NCBI RefSeq assembly: GCF_000717645.1
Contig: NZ_JNZZ01000029.1
Coordinates: 1 to 64,000 of the forward strand
From: Streptomyces californicus
Lineage (GTDB): Bacteria > Actinomycetota > Actinomycetes > Streptomycetales > Streptomycetaceae
DNA length: 64,000 nucleotides
Direction of reading: 5' to 3'
Shown: positions 39,688 to 47,728 of the stretch, in pieces
Position numbering within the stretch: position 1 is the first letter of the stretch
Layout of the letters: each line of letters begins with the position of its first letter
Program-made: the position numbers and the translations under genes
The notes under the pieces: generated by a model
What the model was told of the DNA's origin: nothing
The model's database searches: none
What the model saw: only the letters and a program-made list of their open reading frames with translations

Positions 39688-41185
39688 CCGGTCGCCCCTG
39701 GGCCTGCCGAGGATCTCCGCCCGGGTCCGCATCCTGCTCTGGCTGCTGGTCGTGATGGCGGTCGCGCTGGGCGCGGTCGCCGTCACCGTGCGCTCCATCC
39801 TCCAGCGGGACGTGGACCACCGGATCAGCCAGTTGCTGACGCAGGAGACCGGGGAGTTCGCCAACTTCGTGCCGCAGGGGGTCGATCCGGACACCGGCGG
39901 CCGGTTCTCCACCGCCGACCGGCTGCTCCGGATCTATCTGCAACGCCAGTACGCGGACCCCGACGAGGAGCTGCTGGGCCTCACCGGCCGCCCCGGCGAC
40001 CGGCCCGACGCCATCCGCCAGCGGCGCGATCTGCCTGCGGACACCGCCCTGTGGCGGGACGGCGCCTCGCTCACCCGCATCCACGCCTCCGAGGACTCCT
40101 TCGGCACGCTGAAGCGCCCGCAGGGCGAGGTGCGCTGGGCGAAGGTCGCGATCGGCCCGGCGGCGGGCGGGAAGCCCGGGGCGTTCGTCGTCGCCTTCCA
40201 TCCGGAACGCGAACGGGCCGTCGCCGACAAGACGTTCTGGACGCTGCTCGCCCTGTCCGGGGTGGCGCTGCTGATGACGACCGGGATCGGCTGGGCCGTC
40301 GCCGGCCGCATCCTGGCTCCCGTACGGATCGTCCGGGCGACGGCGGCGGAGTTGACCGAGCAGGACCTCACCCGGCGGATCCCGGTGGAGGGCCGGGACG
40401 ACATCGCGGCCCTCGCGGAGACGTTCAACGCGATGCTGGACCGGCTGGAGCGGGCGTTCGCCGCGCAGCGGGTCTTCGTGGACGACGCGGGGCACGAGCT
40501 GCGCACCCCGATCACCATCGTCCGGGGCCATCTGGAGCTGATGGGCGACGATCCGGCGGACCGGGAGGAGACCGTACGGCTGGTCACGGACGAGCTGGAC
40601 CGGATGAGCCGCATCGTGGAGGACCTGCTGCTGCTCGCCGGGGCCGAGCGGCCCGACTTCGTCCGGCCGGAACCCGTGCAGCTCGCGGAGCTGACCGCCG
40701 ACGTGTTCGTGAAGGTGCGGACCCTCGGGGACCGCGCGTGGGTGCTCGACGGGGTCGCGGACCGTGAGGTGCGGCTGGATCCGCAGCGGATGACGCAGGC
40801 GATGGTCCAGCTCGCGCAGAACGCCGTCCAGCACACCGCCCCCGGCCGGCGCATCCGCATCGGCTCCCGTGTCGTCTCCCCCTCCGGCTCCCGGGGCGAG
40901 ACGGGCGGGGGCGGGGCGGGCGGGTCGCAGCCGGGTCCGGGCGGCGGGGGCCGCGTCGAGCTGTACGTCGCGGACCACGGGCCCGGGATCCCGCCGGAGG
41001 ACGCCGAGGTGATCTTCGAGCGGTTCCGCCGGGGCACGTCCCGGCGCGGGACCCGCACCAGCGGGGCGGGGCTCGGCCTCGCCATTGTCAAGGCCATCGC
41101 GGAGGGCCACCACGGGCAGGTGGAACTCCGCCGGACCGAGGGCGGCGGAGCCACCTTCGTACTCACCCTGGAGACCGACGCATGA
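39677..41185 (+). CDS. Sensor histidine kinase (HAMP-HisKA-HATPase)
   Basis: The 502-residue kinase has a first membrane helix (about 17-40), an extracytoplasmic sensor of about 145 residues, and a second helix (about 187-209). A HAMP domain follows (210-262), then HisKA with FVDDAGHELRTPI (phospho-acceptor His273). The HATPase_c domain carries N-box QLAQNAVQHT, ADHGPGIP and GAGLGLAIVKAI. A Gly-rich insertion (about 405-428) loosens the ATPase domain. The start is ambiguous: ATG 39677 and ATG 39656 both overlap the preceding acid-tailed gene and neither has a clear ribosome-binding site, so translational coupling is likely. Stop and response regulator ATG overlap. Confidence 0.88.
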   Translation: MTVSRSPLGLPRISARVRILLWLLVVMAVALGAVAVTVRSILQRDVDHRISQLLTQETGEFANFVPQGVDPDTGGRFSTADRLLRIYLQRQYADPDEELLGLTGRPGDRPDAIRQRRDLPADTALWRDGASLTRIHASEDSFGTLKRPQGEVRWAKVAIGPAAGGKPGAFVVAFHPERERAVADKTFWTLLALSGVALLMTTGIGWAVAGRILAPVRIVRATAAELTEQDLTRRIPVEGRDDIAALAETFNAMLDRLERAFAAQRVFVDDAGHELRTPITIVRGHLELMGDDPADREETVRLVTDELDRMSRIVEDLLLLAGAERPDFVRPEPVQLAELTADVFVKVRTLGDRAWVLDGVADREVRLDPQRMTQAMVQLAQNAVQHTAPGRRIRIGSRVVSPSGSRGETGGGGAGGSQPGPGGGGRVELYVADHGPGIPPEDAEVIFERFRRGTSRRGTRTSGAGLGLAIVKAIAEGHHGQVELRRTEGGGATFVLTLETDA

Positions 41186-41841
41186 ACCGCATCCTGATCG
41201 CCGAGGACGAGGAGCGCATCGCCTCGTTCGTCCAGAAGGGGCTGCGCGCCAACGGCTTCACCACGGTCGTCGCGGAGGACGGCGACCTGGCGCTCGGCCA
41301 CGCGCTGACCGGCGGCTTCGACCTGATGGTGCTCGACATCGGCCTGCCGGGCCGGGACGGCTTCACCGTCCTGCGGGAGCTGCGCGAGTCCCGGGTGACG
41401 CTGCCGGTGATCGTGCTCACCGCCCGCGACTCGGTCCGCGACACCGTGGCCGGGCTGGAGGGCGGGGCCGACGACTGGATGACGAAGCCGTTCCGCTTCG
41501 AGGAGCTGCTCGCGCGGATACGGCTGCGCCAGCGCACCGCCGCCCGCGCCCCCGAGGTCACCCTGTTGCGCAGCGGCAGCCTCACCCTGGACCTGCGGAC
41601 GCGCCGGGCCCGCGCGGAGGAGCGGACGGTGGACCTGACGGCGCGCGAGTTCGTGCTGCTGGAGATGTTCCTGCGCCATCCGGGCCAGGTGCTGTCGCGC
41701 GAGCAGATCCTGTCACACGTGTGGGGGTACGACTTCGACCCCGGCTCCAACATCGTGGACGTCTACGTCCGCGCGCTCCGCCGGAAGCTGGGCGCGGAGC
41801 GGCTGGAGACGGTACGGGGCATGGGGTACCGGCTGCCGTAG
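41182..41841 (+). CDS. OmpR/PhoB-family response regulator
   Basis: The 219-residue protein has a receiver domain (phospho-acceptor Asp52 in LMVLDIGLPGRDG; VLTARDS; MTKPF with the conserved Lys) and a C-terminal winged helix (about 125-219, LTAREFVLLEMFLRHPGQVLSREQILSHVWG split by family gaps). Coupled to the kinase by a 4-bp overlap. A perfect 16-bp hairpin terminates the operon. Candidate binding repeats lie upstream of the acid-tailed protein gene. Confidence 0.93.
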   Translation: MNRILIAEDEERIASFVQKGLRANGFTTVVAEDGDLALGHALTGGFDLMVLDIGLPGRDGFTVLRELRESRVTLPVIVLTARDSVRDTVAGLEGGADDWMTKPFRFEELLARIRLRQRTAARAPEVTLLRSGSLTLDLRTRRARAEERTVDLTAREFVLLEMFLRHPGQVLSREQILSHVWGYDFDPGSNIVDVYVRALRRKLGAERLETVRGMGYRLP

Positions 41842-41844
41842 CGG

Positions 41845-41877
41845 CGGCGGGCCCCGGAAGGCTTCCGGGGCCCGCCG
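41845..41877. terminator. Bidirectional terminator with 16-bp stem
   Basis: CGGCGGGCCCCGGAAG (41845-41860) and its exact complement (41862-41877) face each other across one base. It lies directly against the stop codons of the convergent response regulator and ArsR-like genes. Confidence 0.8.
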
Positions 41878-42861
41878 TCAGGGGGACGCGGCGCGGAGAA
41901 GGGTCTCGGCCGCGGTGGTGCGGGCGTAGAGGACGGAGCGGCCGGCGCGGTGGGCGCTGACCAGGCCCGCGTCGCGCAGAGCGGTGAGCTGCTGGGAGAC
42001 CCCGGCCGGGGAGAGCCCGGTGCGGTGGGCCAGCTGCGTGGTGGAGGCCGGGGACTCCAGCTCGGTCAGGAGCAGGGTGCGCGAGCGGCCGAGCACGGCG
42101 GTGAGGGCCTCGGCCCCGGCCGTGCGCCGCCGCTGCCACAGCGTGCCGGTGCCGCGCGCCGGATAGGCGATCTGCGGCGGGTCCGGCGGCGTGGTGCGGG
42201 TGCGCAGGTCCGGTCCGGTGAAGACCGAGGGGATCAGGAGCAGTCCGGCGCCCGCCGTCGCCCGGACCAGCGGATGCTTGCGGCGGGCCATCCGCAGCCC
42301 GTCGCTCTCCCAGCTCAGCGAGGCGTGGAGGTCGTCGAGGAGACGGCCCGCGCCGTGTTCGGCGACCGTGCGGGCCCGGTGGAGGATGTCGGCCTCCAGG
42401 ACCGGCCCGATCCGCGCCCAGTACGGGGCCAGCACCACCTCCCAGTAGCTTTCGAGCTCGTCCGTGAGCTTCGCGAGGCGGGCCTCCGGTTCGGCGTGCA
42501 GCATCCGCAGCCGGGGGCCGAGTCGCCCCTGGTGGCGTGCCAGGTGGTCGAGGTCCCGGCGCACCCGGTCGGCGGACGCGGCCCGGATGGCCCGCCATTC
42601 CGTACGGGGCGCGGGGGCCGGGCCGGCGGGGGCCGGGTTGAGGAAGTCGGGGACGTAGCCGGTGGGCGGGATCAGTTCGGCGAGCCACCCCCGGTCCAGT
42701 CCGGCGGCCGTCAGCCGCGGCCGGACCTGGTCGGCCCAGGCCCGGTGGACCGGATGCGCGGCCCCCGACCGCAGCAGCCGGAAGCTGGGCGCCACCTCCC
42801 ACATCGGTGAGACGGCGAACCGCACCTGTGCCAGATCACTCGCCGAGAACGACAGTCCCAC
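41878..42861 (-). CDS. ArsR-like winged-helix regulator with DUF5937 domain
   Basis: The 327-residue protein has an N-terminal DUF5937-type domain (about 1-200, with VRFAVSPMWEVAPSFRLL) and a C-terminal ArsR winged helix (about 245-320, TTQLAHRTGLSPAGVSQQLTALRDAGLV). No Cys cluster is present, so a small-molecule effector is more likely than a metal. It starts at GTG 42861 behind GAGGGGG. It is divergent from an aldo/keto reductase across 76 bp containing an inverted repeat, suggesting it controls that gene. Confidence 0.82.
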   Translation of the reverse strand: MGLSFSASDLAQVRFAVSPMWEVAPSFRLLRSGAAHPVHRAWADQVRPRLTAAGLDRGWLAELIPPTGYVPDFLNPAPAGPAPAPRTEWRAIRAASADRVRRDLDHLARHQGRLGPRLRMLHAEPEARLAKLTDELESYWEVVLAPYWARIGPVLEADILHRARTVAEHGAGRLLDDLHASLSWESDGLRMARRKHPLVRATAGAGLLLIPSVFTGPDLRTRTTPPDPPQIAYPARGTGTLWQRRRTAGAEALTAVLGRSRTLLLTELESPASTTQLAHRTGLSPAGVSQQLTALRDAGLVSAHRAGRSVLYARTTAAETLLRAASP

Positions 42862-42878
42862 CGATAAGCCCCCTCGAC

Positions 42879-42900
42879 GGATTCGGGTACGGGTGAATCC
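42879..42900. promoter_or_regulatory. Inverted repeat between ArsR-like and reductase genes
   Basis: GGATTC (42879-42884) and GAATCC (42895-42900) flank a 10-bp GGGTACGGGT-type centre in the 76-bp divergent gap. TAGCGT (42915-42920) is a probable -10 box for the reductase. Likely operator of the ArsR-like protein. Confidence 0.55.
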
Positions 42901-42937
42901 ATGGCGGGCCAGCCTAGCGTGCGGTCATCATCCCGCC

Positions 42938-43846
42938 ATGACCTCACAGACCGTCAACGCGGCCGACTCGGGCACCTGGATGCTCGGCGACCGCACCGTG
43001 AACCGGCTCGGCTTCGGAACGATGCGCCTGCCCCAGACCGGTGAGGCGTTCTCGCCCACCGCACCGCCGCGCGACCGCGATCAGGCGATCGCGGTGCTGC
43101 GCCGCGCGGTCGAGCTGGGCGTGAACCACCTCGACACCGCCGCGTTCTACTTCTCGTCGCTGCGGAGCGCGAACGAGTTGGTCAACCGGGCGCTGGCGCC
43201 CTACCCGGACGACCTCGTCATCACCACCAAGGTCGGCCCCGGCCGCGCACCCTCGGGCGACTGGCTGCCGCACGCCGACCCCGGCCGGCTGCGCGGCCAG
43301 GTCGAGGAGAACCTGCGCCAGCTCGGCCGCGACCACCTCTACGTGGTGAACCTGCGCGTCGTCGGCGCCGACTCGATCGCCGAACGCTTCGGCGCGCTCG
43401 CCGAACTGCGCGAAGCGGGGCTCGTCCGCCACCTGGGGCTGTCCAACGTCCGCCCCCACCACCTGGCGGAGGCCGTGGCCATCGCGCCCGTGGTGTGCGT
43501 GCAGAACATGTACGGCATCGGAGCACCGCGCGAGCAGTCGGAGTTCCTGGACCTCTGCGGTGAACAGGGCATCGCCTTCGTGCCCTTCTACGCGATCGCC
43601 GGCACCGGCCGTACCGCCGGCGCGACCGTGGAGGACGGTCCCGCGATACGGGCCGTCGCCCGCGCCCACGGGGTCGGCACGGCGCAGATCCGGCTGGCCT
43701 GGACGCTGCACCGGGGCCCGCACGTCCTGGCCATTCCCGGCACCGGCGATCCCGTCCACCTCGCCCAGAACGTGGCCGCCGGCTCCTTGCGCCTGTCGCG
43801 GGACGAGCTCGACGCACTCGACTCCCCGCATCCCGAGGAGGTCTGA
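42938..43846 (+). CDS. Aldo/keto reductase
   Basis: The 302-residue AKR shows NRLGFGTMRL, the catalytic region LDTAAFYFSSLRSANELV, TTKVGPGR with the catalytic Lys, LGLSNV, and a C-terminal LAIPGTGDPVHLAQN cofactor site. It resembles the AKR group often annotated as pyridoxal reductase or general stress reductase; the substrate is unknown. A much longer frame extends upstream into the divergent regulator and is not coding. It is probably regulated by the divergent ArsR-like protein. Confidence 0.9.
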   Translation: MTSQTVNAADSGTWMLGDRTVNRLGFGTMRLPQTGEAFSPTAPPRDRDQAIAVLRRAVELGVNHLDTAAFYFSSLRSANELVNRALAPYPDDLVITTKVGPGRAPSGDWLPHADPGRLRGQVEENLRQLGRDHLYVVNLRVVGADSIAERFGALAELREAGLVRHLGLSNVRPHHLAEAVAIAPVVCVQNMYGIGAPREQSEFLDLCGEQGIAFVPFYAIAGTGRTAGATVEDGPAIRAVARAHGVGTAQIRLAWTLHRGPHVLAIPGTGDPVHLAQNVAAGSLRLSRDELDALDSPHPEEV

Positions 43847-43884
43847 AGCAATCCCGAGGAGGTCCGAAGCAGGAGGTCCGAAGC
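43830..43884. repeat. 21-bp tandem repeat at the end of the reductase gene
   Basis: Two 21-bp units (43830-43850 and 43851-43871, one mismatch) and a partial third copy (43872-43884) share GAGGAGGTCCGAAGC. The first unit contains the last codons and stop of the reductase. Confidence 0.75.
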
Positions 43885-44001
43885 CGCGCGGGAACGGCGT
43901 GACCACGGGCGATCGTGCCCGAAAGCGCACCGCGGGGCAGATGAAAGGTCCTTCACGGGCTGCTCATCGACCGCTCACCCCGCCTTCCGAGGCTGTACAG
44001 C

Positions 44002-45435
44002 GTGTCTCCTCCTCTCCCCCGGATCCTCGGCCTCGGGGCCGCCGCCGGCCTCTGCGCCCTCCTCGCCGTTCCCGGCGCCGCCCCCGGGCTCGGGGCCGAC
44101 GGGCGGCTCTCCCTCGCCGTCTTCGTCCTGGCCACCGCCGCGTGGATCGCCACCCCGGTGGACGACGCCTACGTCGCGCTCGGCGCGGGGCTGGCGCTGA
44201 CGGTGACGGGGGTGATCAGCAGCGAGGCCCTGTTCGCCACCCTGGGCGACGAGACGGTGTGGCTGCTGATCTGCGCCTTCGTCCTGGCGGCCGCGGTGAC
44301 CCGGACCGGGCTCGCCGGCCGGGCGGCCGTGTTCCTGGTCGGCGGGGCCCGGACCGTACGCCAGTTGACGCACCTGACCACGGCCGGGCTCGTCGTCACC
44401 GCGTTCGCCGTGCCGGCCACCTCGGGGCGGGCCGCCCTCGCGCTACCGGTGTTCCTGGCGCTGGCCGCCGCGCTGCGGGAGCGGACCCGCCTCGTCGTCA
44501 TGCTGGCGCTCCTCTTCCCCACCGTGATCCTGCTCTCCGCCGTCGCCACGCTCATCGGGGCGGGGGCCCACCTGATCACGGTCGGGGTGCTGTGGGAGCA
44601 GACCGGCCAGGAGCTGGGCTTCGTCCAATGGCTGCTCCTCGGGCTGCCGTTGGCCGTCGTCTCCTCCCATCTGGCAGCCGAGCTGGTGCTGCTGACGACG
44701 ACCCGCCGCGCCGACCGGAAGGGCCCGGTCAGGATCACGGCGGCACAGATCCAGGAGCACGCGGAGACAGCGGTCGAGGGGCCGTTCACCCCGGCGGAGT
44801 CCCGGTGCCTGCTGCTGCTCGCGACGGTGGTCCTGCTCTGGTGCAGCGAGCCGCTGCACGGGGTGTCGCCCGCCGTGGTCGCGCTCATCGGCGCACTGGT
44901 GGCGACCTCGCCCGCGCTCGGCACGGTGCGCTTCAAGGACGGGCTGCGGACGGTCCCCTGGCCGCTGCTGCTGTTCATGGCCGCGACCATGGCGATGGGC
45001 GTCGCCCTCTCCGACTCGGGTGCGGCCGCCTGGCTGGTGGGGTGGATACCCCTGGGGGCCGGTACGCCCCCGTGGCTGTTCCTCGCCGGAGTGGCGCTCG
45101 TCAGCACGGCCGCCCATCTGGCGCTCCAGTCCCGCTCCGCCCGGTCCTCCGTGCTGGTGCCGCTGGTGGTGGCGGCGGCGGTCGGGGCCGGGGTCAATCC
45201 GGTCACGGCGGCGCTGGCGTCCACGGCCGCCGCCGGTTTCTGCCACACCCTGCCGTCCTCGGCCAAGCCGGTCGCGCTCTTCGCGGACGTGCCGGACACC
45301 CCGACGTACACCCCGCGCGATCTGCTGCGGCTGTCGGCCTTCCTCGCGCCGCTCACCGCGGCCCTCGTCCTTCTCTTCGCCCTCGCCGTCTGGCCGCTGC
45401 TCGGCGTGCCCGTCCTCCTGGAGACCCAGCCATGA
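44002..45435 (+). CDS. SLC13/DASS-like anion permease
   Basis: The 477-residue membrane protein has about 12-13 helices. Features of divalent-anion/sodium symporters include PATSGRAALALPVF and LIGAGAHLITVGVL in the first half. The C-terminal half repeats the fold with AALASTAAAGFCHTLPSSAKP. Such transporters take up dicarboxylates, sulfate or related organic acids. Its stop overlaps the glycerate kinase ATG, so the substrate may be glycerate or a precursor such as tartronate; that is inference from the operon. It starts at GTG 44002. No good ribosome-binding site is visible. Confidence 0.78.
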   Translation: MSPPLPRILGLGAAAGLCALLAVPGAAPGLGADGRLSLAVFVLATAAWIATPVDDAYVALGAGLALTVTGVISSEALFATLGDETVWLLICAFVLAAAVTRTGLAGRAAVFLVGGARTVRQLTHLTTAGLVVTAFAVPATSGRAALALPVFLALAAALRERTRLVVMLALLFPTVILLSAVATLIGAGAHLITVGVLWEQTGQELGFVQWLLLGLPLAVVSSHLAAELVLLTTTRRADRKGPVRITAAQIQEHAETAVEGPFTPAESRCLLLLATVVLLWCSEPLHGVSPAVVALIGALVATSPALGTVRFKDGLRTVPWPLLLFMAATMAMGVALSDSGAAAWLVGWIPLGAGTPPWLFLAGVALVSTAAHLALQSRSARSSVLVPLVVAAAVGAGVNPVTAALASTAAAGFCHTLPSSAKPVALFADVPDTPTYTPRDLLRLSAFLAPLTAALVLLFALAVWPLLGVPVLLETQP

Positions 45436-46667
45436 CCCCTCGTCCCCGTACGCCCCGCATCGCCATCGCCCCCAGCGGGTTCAAGGAGTCCCTGTCGGCC
45501 GCCCGCGTCGCGGAGGCCATCGCCGCCGGGGTGCGCCGGGTGGTCCCCGACGCGGAACTCGACCTCATCCCCCTGGTCGACGGCGGAGAGGGGACGGCGG
45601 AGGCGCTGGCCCTGGCGAGCGGCGGGCGGCTGGTGCGGGCCACCGCGACGGGCCCGGTGGGCGACCCGGTCCCCACCCATTTCGCGCTGCTGGGCGACCC
45701 CGGCGCGCTGACCGCCGTCGTCGAGATGGCGGCCGTCGCGGGGCTCTCCCTGGTCCCGCCGGACCGCCGCCACCCGGGCGCGACGACGACGTACGGGGTC
45801 GGCGAGCTGATCCGGGCGGCCCTGGACGCCGGGGCCCGGCGCGTCCTCGTCGGCTGCGGCGACTCCGGTACGTCGGACGGGGGCGCGGGGGCGCTCCAGG
45901 CGCTCGGGGCCCGGCTGACCGACCGGCACGGGCGCGAACTCCGTCCGGGCGGCGGCGCGTTGTACGAGCTGGAGCACATCGACCCGGCGGGGCTCGACCC
46001 CAGGCTGGCCCGCACGGAGCTGCTCGTGGCGTGCAATCCGTACAACGTGCTCTGCGGCAAGCGCGGGGTGGCCCGGGTGTTCGGGCCGCAGAAGGGCGCG
46101 ACCCCGGCGGAGGTGGAACTGCTGTCGGCCGGCCTGGAGCGGCTGGCCGCCGTCCTCGCCCGGGACGTGGCCCCGGCCTTCACCCCGCCGGGCCGGGAGC
46201 CGCTGGATCTGCGGACGGCTCCCGGCACGGGCGCTTCGGGCGGGCTCGGGGCCGGGCTGGCGGCCGTGGGGGCCCGGCTCCTCCCCCGGTACGACGTCCT
46301 CCTGGACGGCCTCGACCTGGACGCCCGGCTGGCCCGCGCCGACATCGTGATCACGGCGGAGGGGGCGCTCGACCACCAGACCGTGCGCGGGAAGATCCCG
46401 GCGGAGGTGGCGCGGCGGGCGCGGGACGCCGGGGTGCCGGTCCTGGCGCTGGCCGGGACGATCGGGCCGGGGGCGCAGGACGTGCGGGAGGTGGGCGTGG
46501 ACGCGTACAGCGCGATCCTGCCCGCGCCGATGACGCTGGTGGAGGCGATCGGCCGCAGCGGCGAACTCCTGGCCGACGCCACGGAACGCGCGATGCGCAT
46601 CATGGCGCTCGGCACCCGGCTCGCCCCGCTGCACCCTGCGCACCGTCCGCATCCGCTGGCCGCGTGA
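45432..46667 (+). CDS. Glycerate kinase
   Basis: The 411-residue protein is of the GlxK/GarK family (glycerate 2-kinase): IAPSGFKESLSAARVAEAIAAG at the N-terminus, DGGEGTAEAL, GCGDSGTSDGGAG, CNPYNVLCG and GPQKGATP, with GASGGLGAGL and TAEGALDHQT near the C-terminus. It phosphorylates glycerate to 2-phosphoglycerate with ATP, ending glyoxylate, glucarate or allantoin degradation routes. It is coupled to the upstream permease (ATGA overlap), consistent with import and activation of the same acid. Length is slightly above the usual 380 residues. Confidence 0.92.
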   Translation: MTPRPRTPRIAIAPSGFKESLSAARVAEAIAAGVRRVVPDAELDLIPLVDGGEGTAEALALASGGRLVRATATGPVGDPVPTHFALLGDPGALTAVVEMAAVAGLSLVPPDRRHPGATTTYGVGELIRAALDAGARRVLVGCGDSGTSDGGAGALQALGARLTDRHGRELRPGGGALYELEHIDPAGLDPRLARTELLVACNPYNVLCGKRGVARVFGPQKGATPAEVELLSAGLERLAAVLARDVAPAFTPPGREPLDLRTAPGTGASGGLGAGLAAVGARLLPRYDVLLDGLDLDARLARADIVITAEGALDHQTVRGKIPAEVARRARDAGVPVLALAGTIGPGAQDVREVGVDAYSAILPAPMTLVEAIGRSGELLADATERAMRIMALGTRLAPLHPAHRPHPLAA

Positions 46668-46767
46668 GGGGGCGCGAGGAGGTACGGGAGCGGTGCGACA
46701 GCTGTACGGGCGGAGGTGGCGCGGGGCCGGGGGCGGGGCGGTACGGGTGGCCGTTAGGCTCGGGGGC

Positions 46768-47580
46768 ATGGAGAGCCTGCGCATCATCGACACCTGGCCG
46801 GTCACGACCGCGGCGGCCGCCGTCGTACGGGCGGACGGCACGGTCCTCGGCACGCACGGGCCGACCGGCCACCGCTTCCCCCTCGCCTCGGTCACCAAGC
46901 CGCTCGCGGCCTACGCGGCGCTGGTGGCGTACGAGGAGGGGGCCGTCGAACTGGACGAGCCGGCCGGGCCCGAGGGCTCCACGGTGCGCCACCTCCTCGC
47001 CCACACCAGCGGCCTCGCCTTCGACGAGCACCGGGTGACGGCCCCGCCCGGCGAGCGCCGGCTGTACTCCAACGCGGGCTTCGAGGTGCTGGGCGAGCAC
47101 ATCGCGAAGGCGTCCGGCATCCCGTTCGGGGAGTATCTGCGCCAGGCCGTCCTGGAACCGCTCGCCATGGCCTCCACGACCCTGGACGGCTCCCCCGCCC
47201 GGGACGGCGTCTCCACCGTGGACGACCTGGTGCGCTTCGCCGCCGAGGTGCAGGCCCCCCGTCTGCTCGACCCGCGGACGGTCCTGGAGGCCCAGAGCGT
47301 CGTGCACCCGGGGCTCAAGGGCGTCCTGCCGGGCTACGGCCACCAGAACCCGAACGACTGGGGCCTCGGCTTCGAGATCCGCGACTCCAAGTCCCCGCAC
47401 TGGACGGGCAGTTCGTCCTCCCCGGCCACCTTCGGGCACTTCGGCCAGTCGGGCACGTTCCTGTGGATCGACCCGGTGGCGGGCGCGGCCTGCGTCGCGC
47501 TGACGGACCGCGCGTTCGGCCCGTGGGCCGCGGAGGCGTGGACGCCGTTCACGGACGCCGTCCTGGCCGAGCTGCGCTGA
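46768..47580 (+). CDS. Beta-lactamase-like serine hydrolase
   Basis: The 270-residue protein belongs to the class C/penicillin-binding-like serine hydrolases. The SxxK motif is ASVTKP (about 37-42), YSN (about 96-98) is the tyrosine motif, and HTSGL and GFEVLGEHI are conserved. The third motif region is GHFGQSG. There is no signal peptide, so it is cytoplasmic. Substrates of this group are small esters or peptides and cannot be predicted. TAGGCT (46755-46760) stands 7 bp before the ATG and no ribosome-binding site is needed, so it is a clear leaderless candidate. A frame extending to 46693 starts upstream of the promoter. Confidence 0.85.
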   Translation: MESLRIIDTWPVTTAAAAVVRADGTVLGTHGPTGHRFPLASVTKPLAAYAALVAYEEGAVELDEPAGPEGSTVRHLLAHTSGLAFDEHRVTAPPGERRLYSNAGFEVLGEHIAKASGIPFGEYLRQAVLEPLAMASTTLDGSPARDGVSTVDDLVRFAAEVQAPRLLDPRTVLEAQSVVHPGLKGVLPGYGHQNPNDWGLGFEIRDSKSPHWTGSSSSPATFGHFGQSGTFLWIDPVAGAACVALTDRAFGPWAAEAWTPFTDAVLAELR

Positions 47581-47666
47581 CCCGCCCGCGACGCCGGCTG
47601 CGTCCGCCCCGCGAACCCGCGGCGCCGGCCGCTCCGGCCCCGTGCGAGGGCGCAGGAGAACGCCCC

Positions 47667-47702
47667 CGTCTGCCCGGTGCTGGGAACCGCACCGGGCAGA
47701 CG
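47667..47702. terminator. Bidirectional terminator between serine hydrolase and ricin-domain genes
   Basis: CGTCTGCCCGGTGC (47667-47680) pairs perfectly with 47689-47702 around an 8-nt loop, between two convergent genes. It marks the end of the large minus-strand locus. Confidence 0.78.
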
Positions 47703-47728
47703 AGGGCGACGTCACAACACTTCAGGAC

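Noticed and set aside
42662..42937. Long upstream extension of the second aldo/keto reductase
   Set aside because: It would overlap the divergent ArsR-like gene and its sequence is unlike AKR proteins. The family start motif begins just after ATG 42938.
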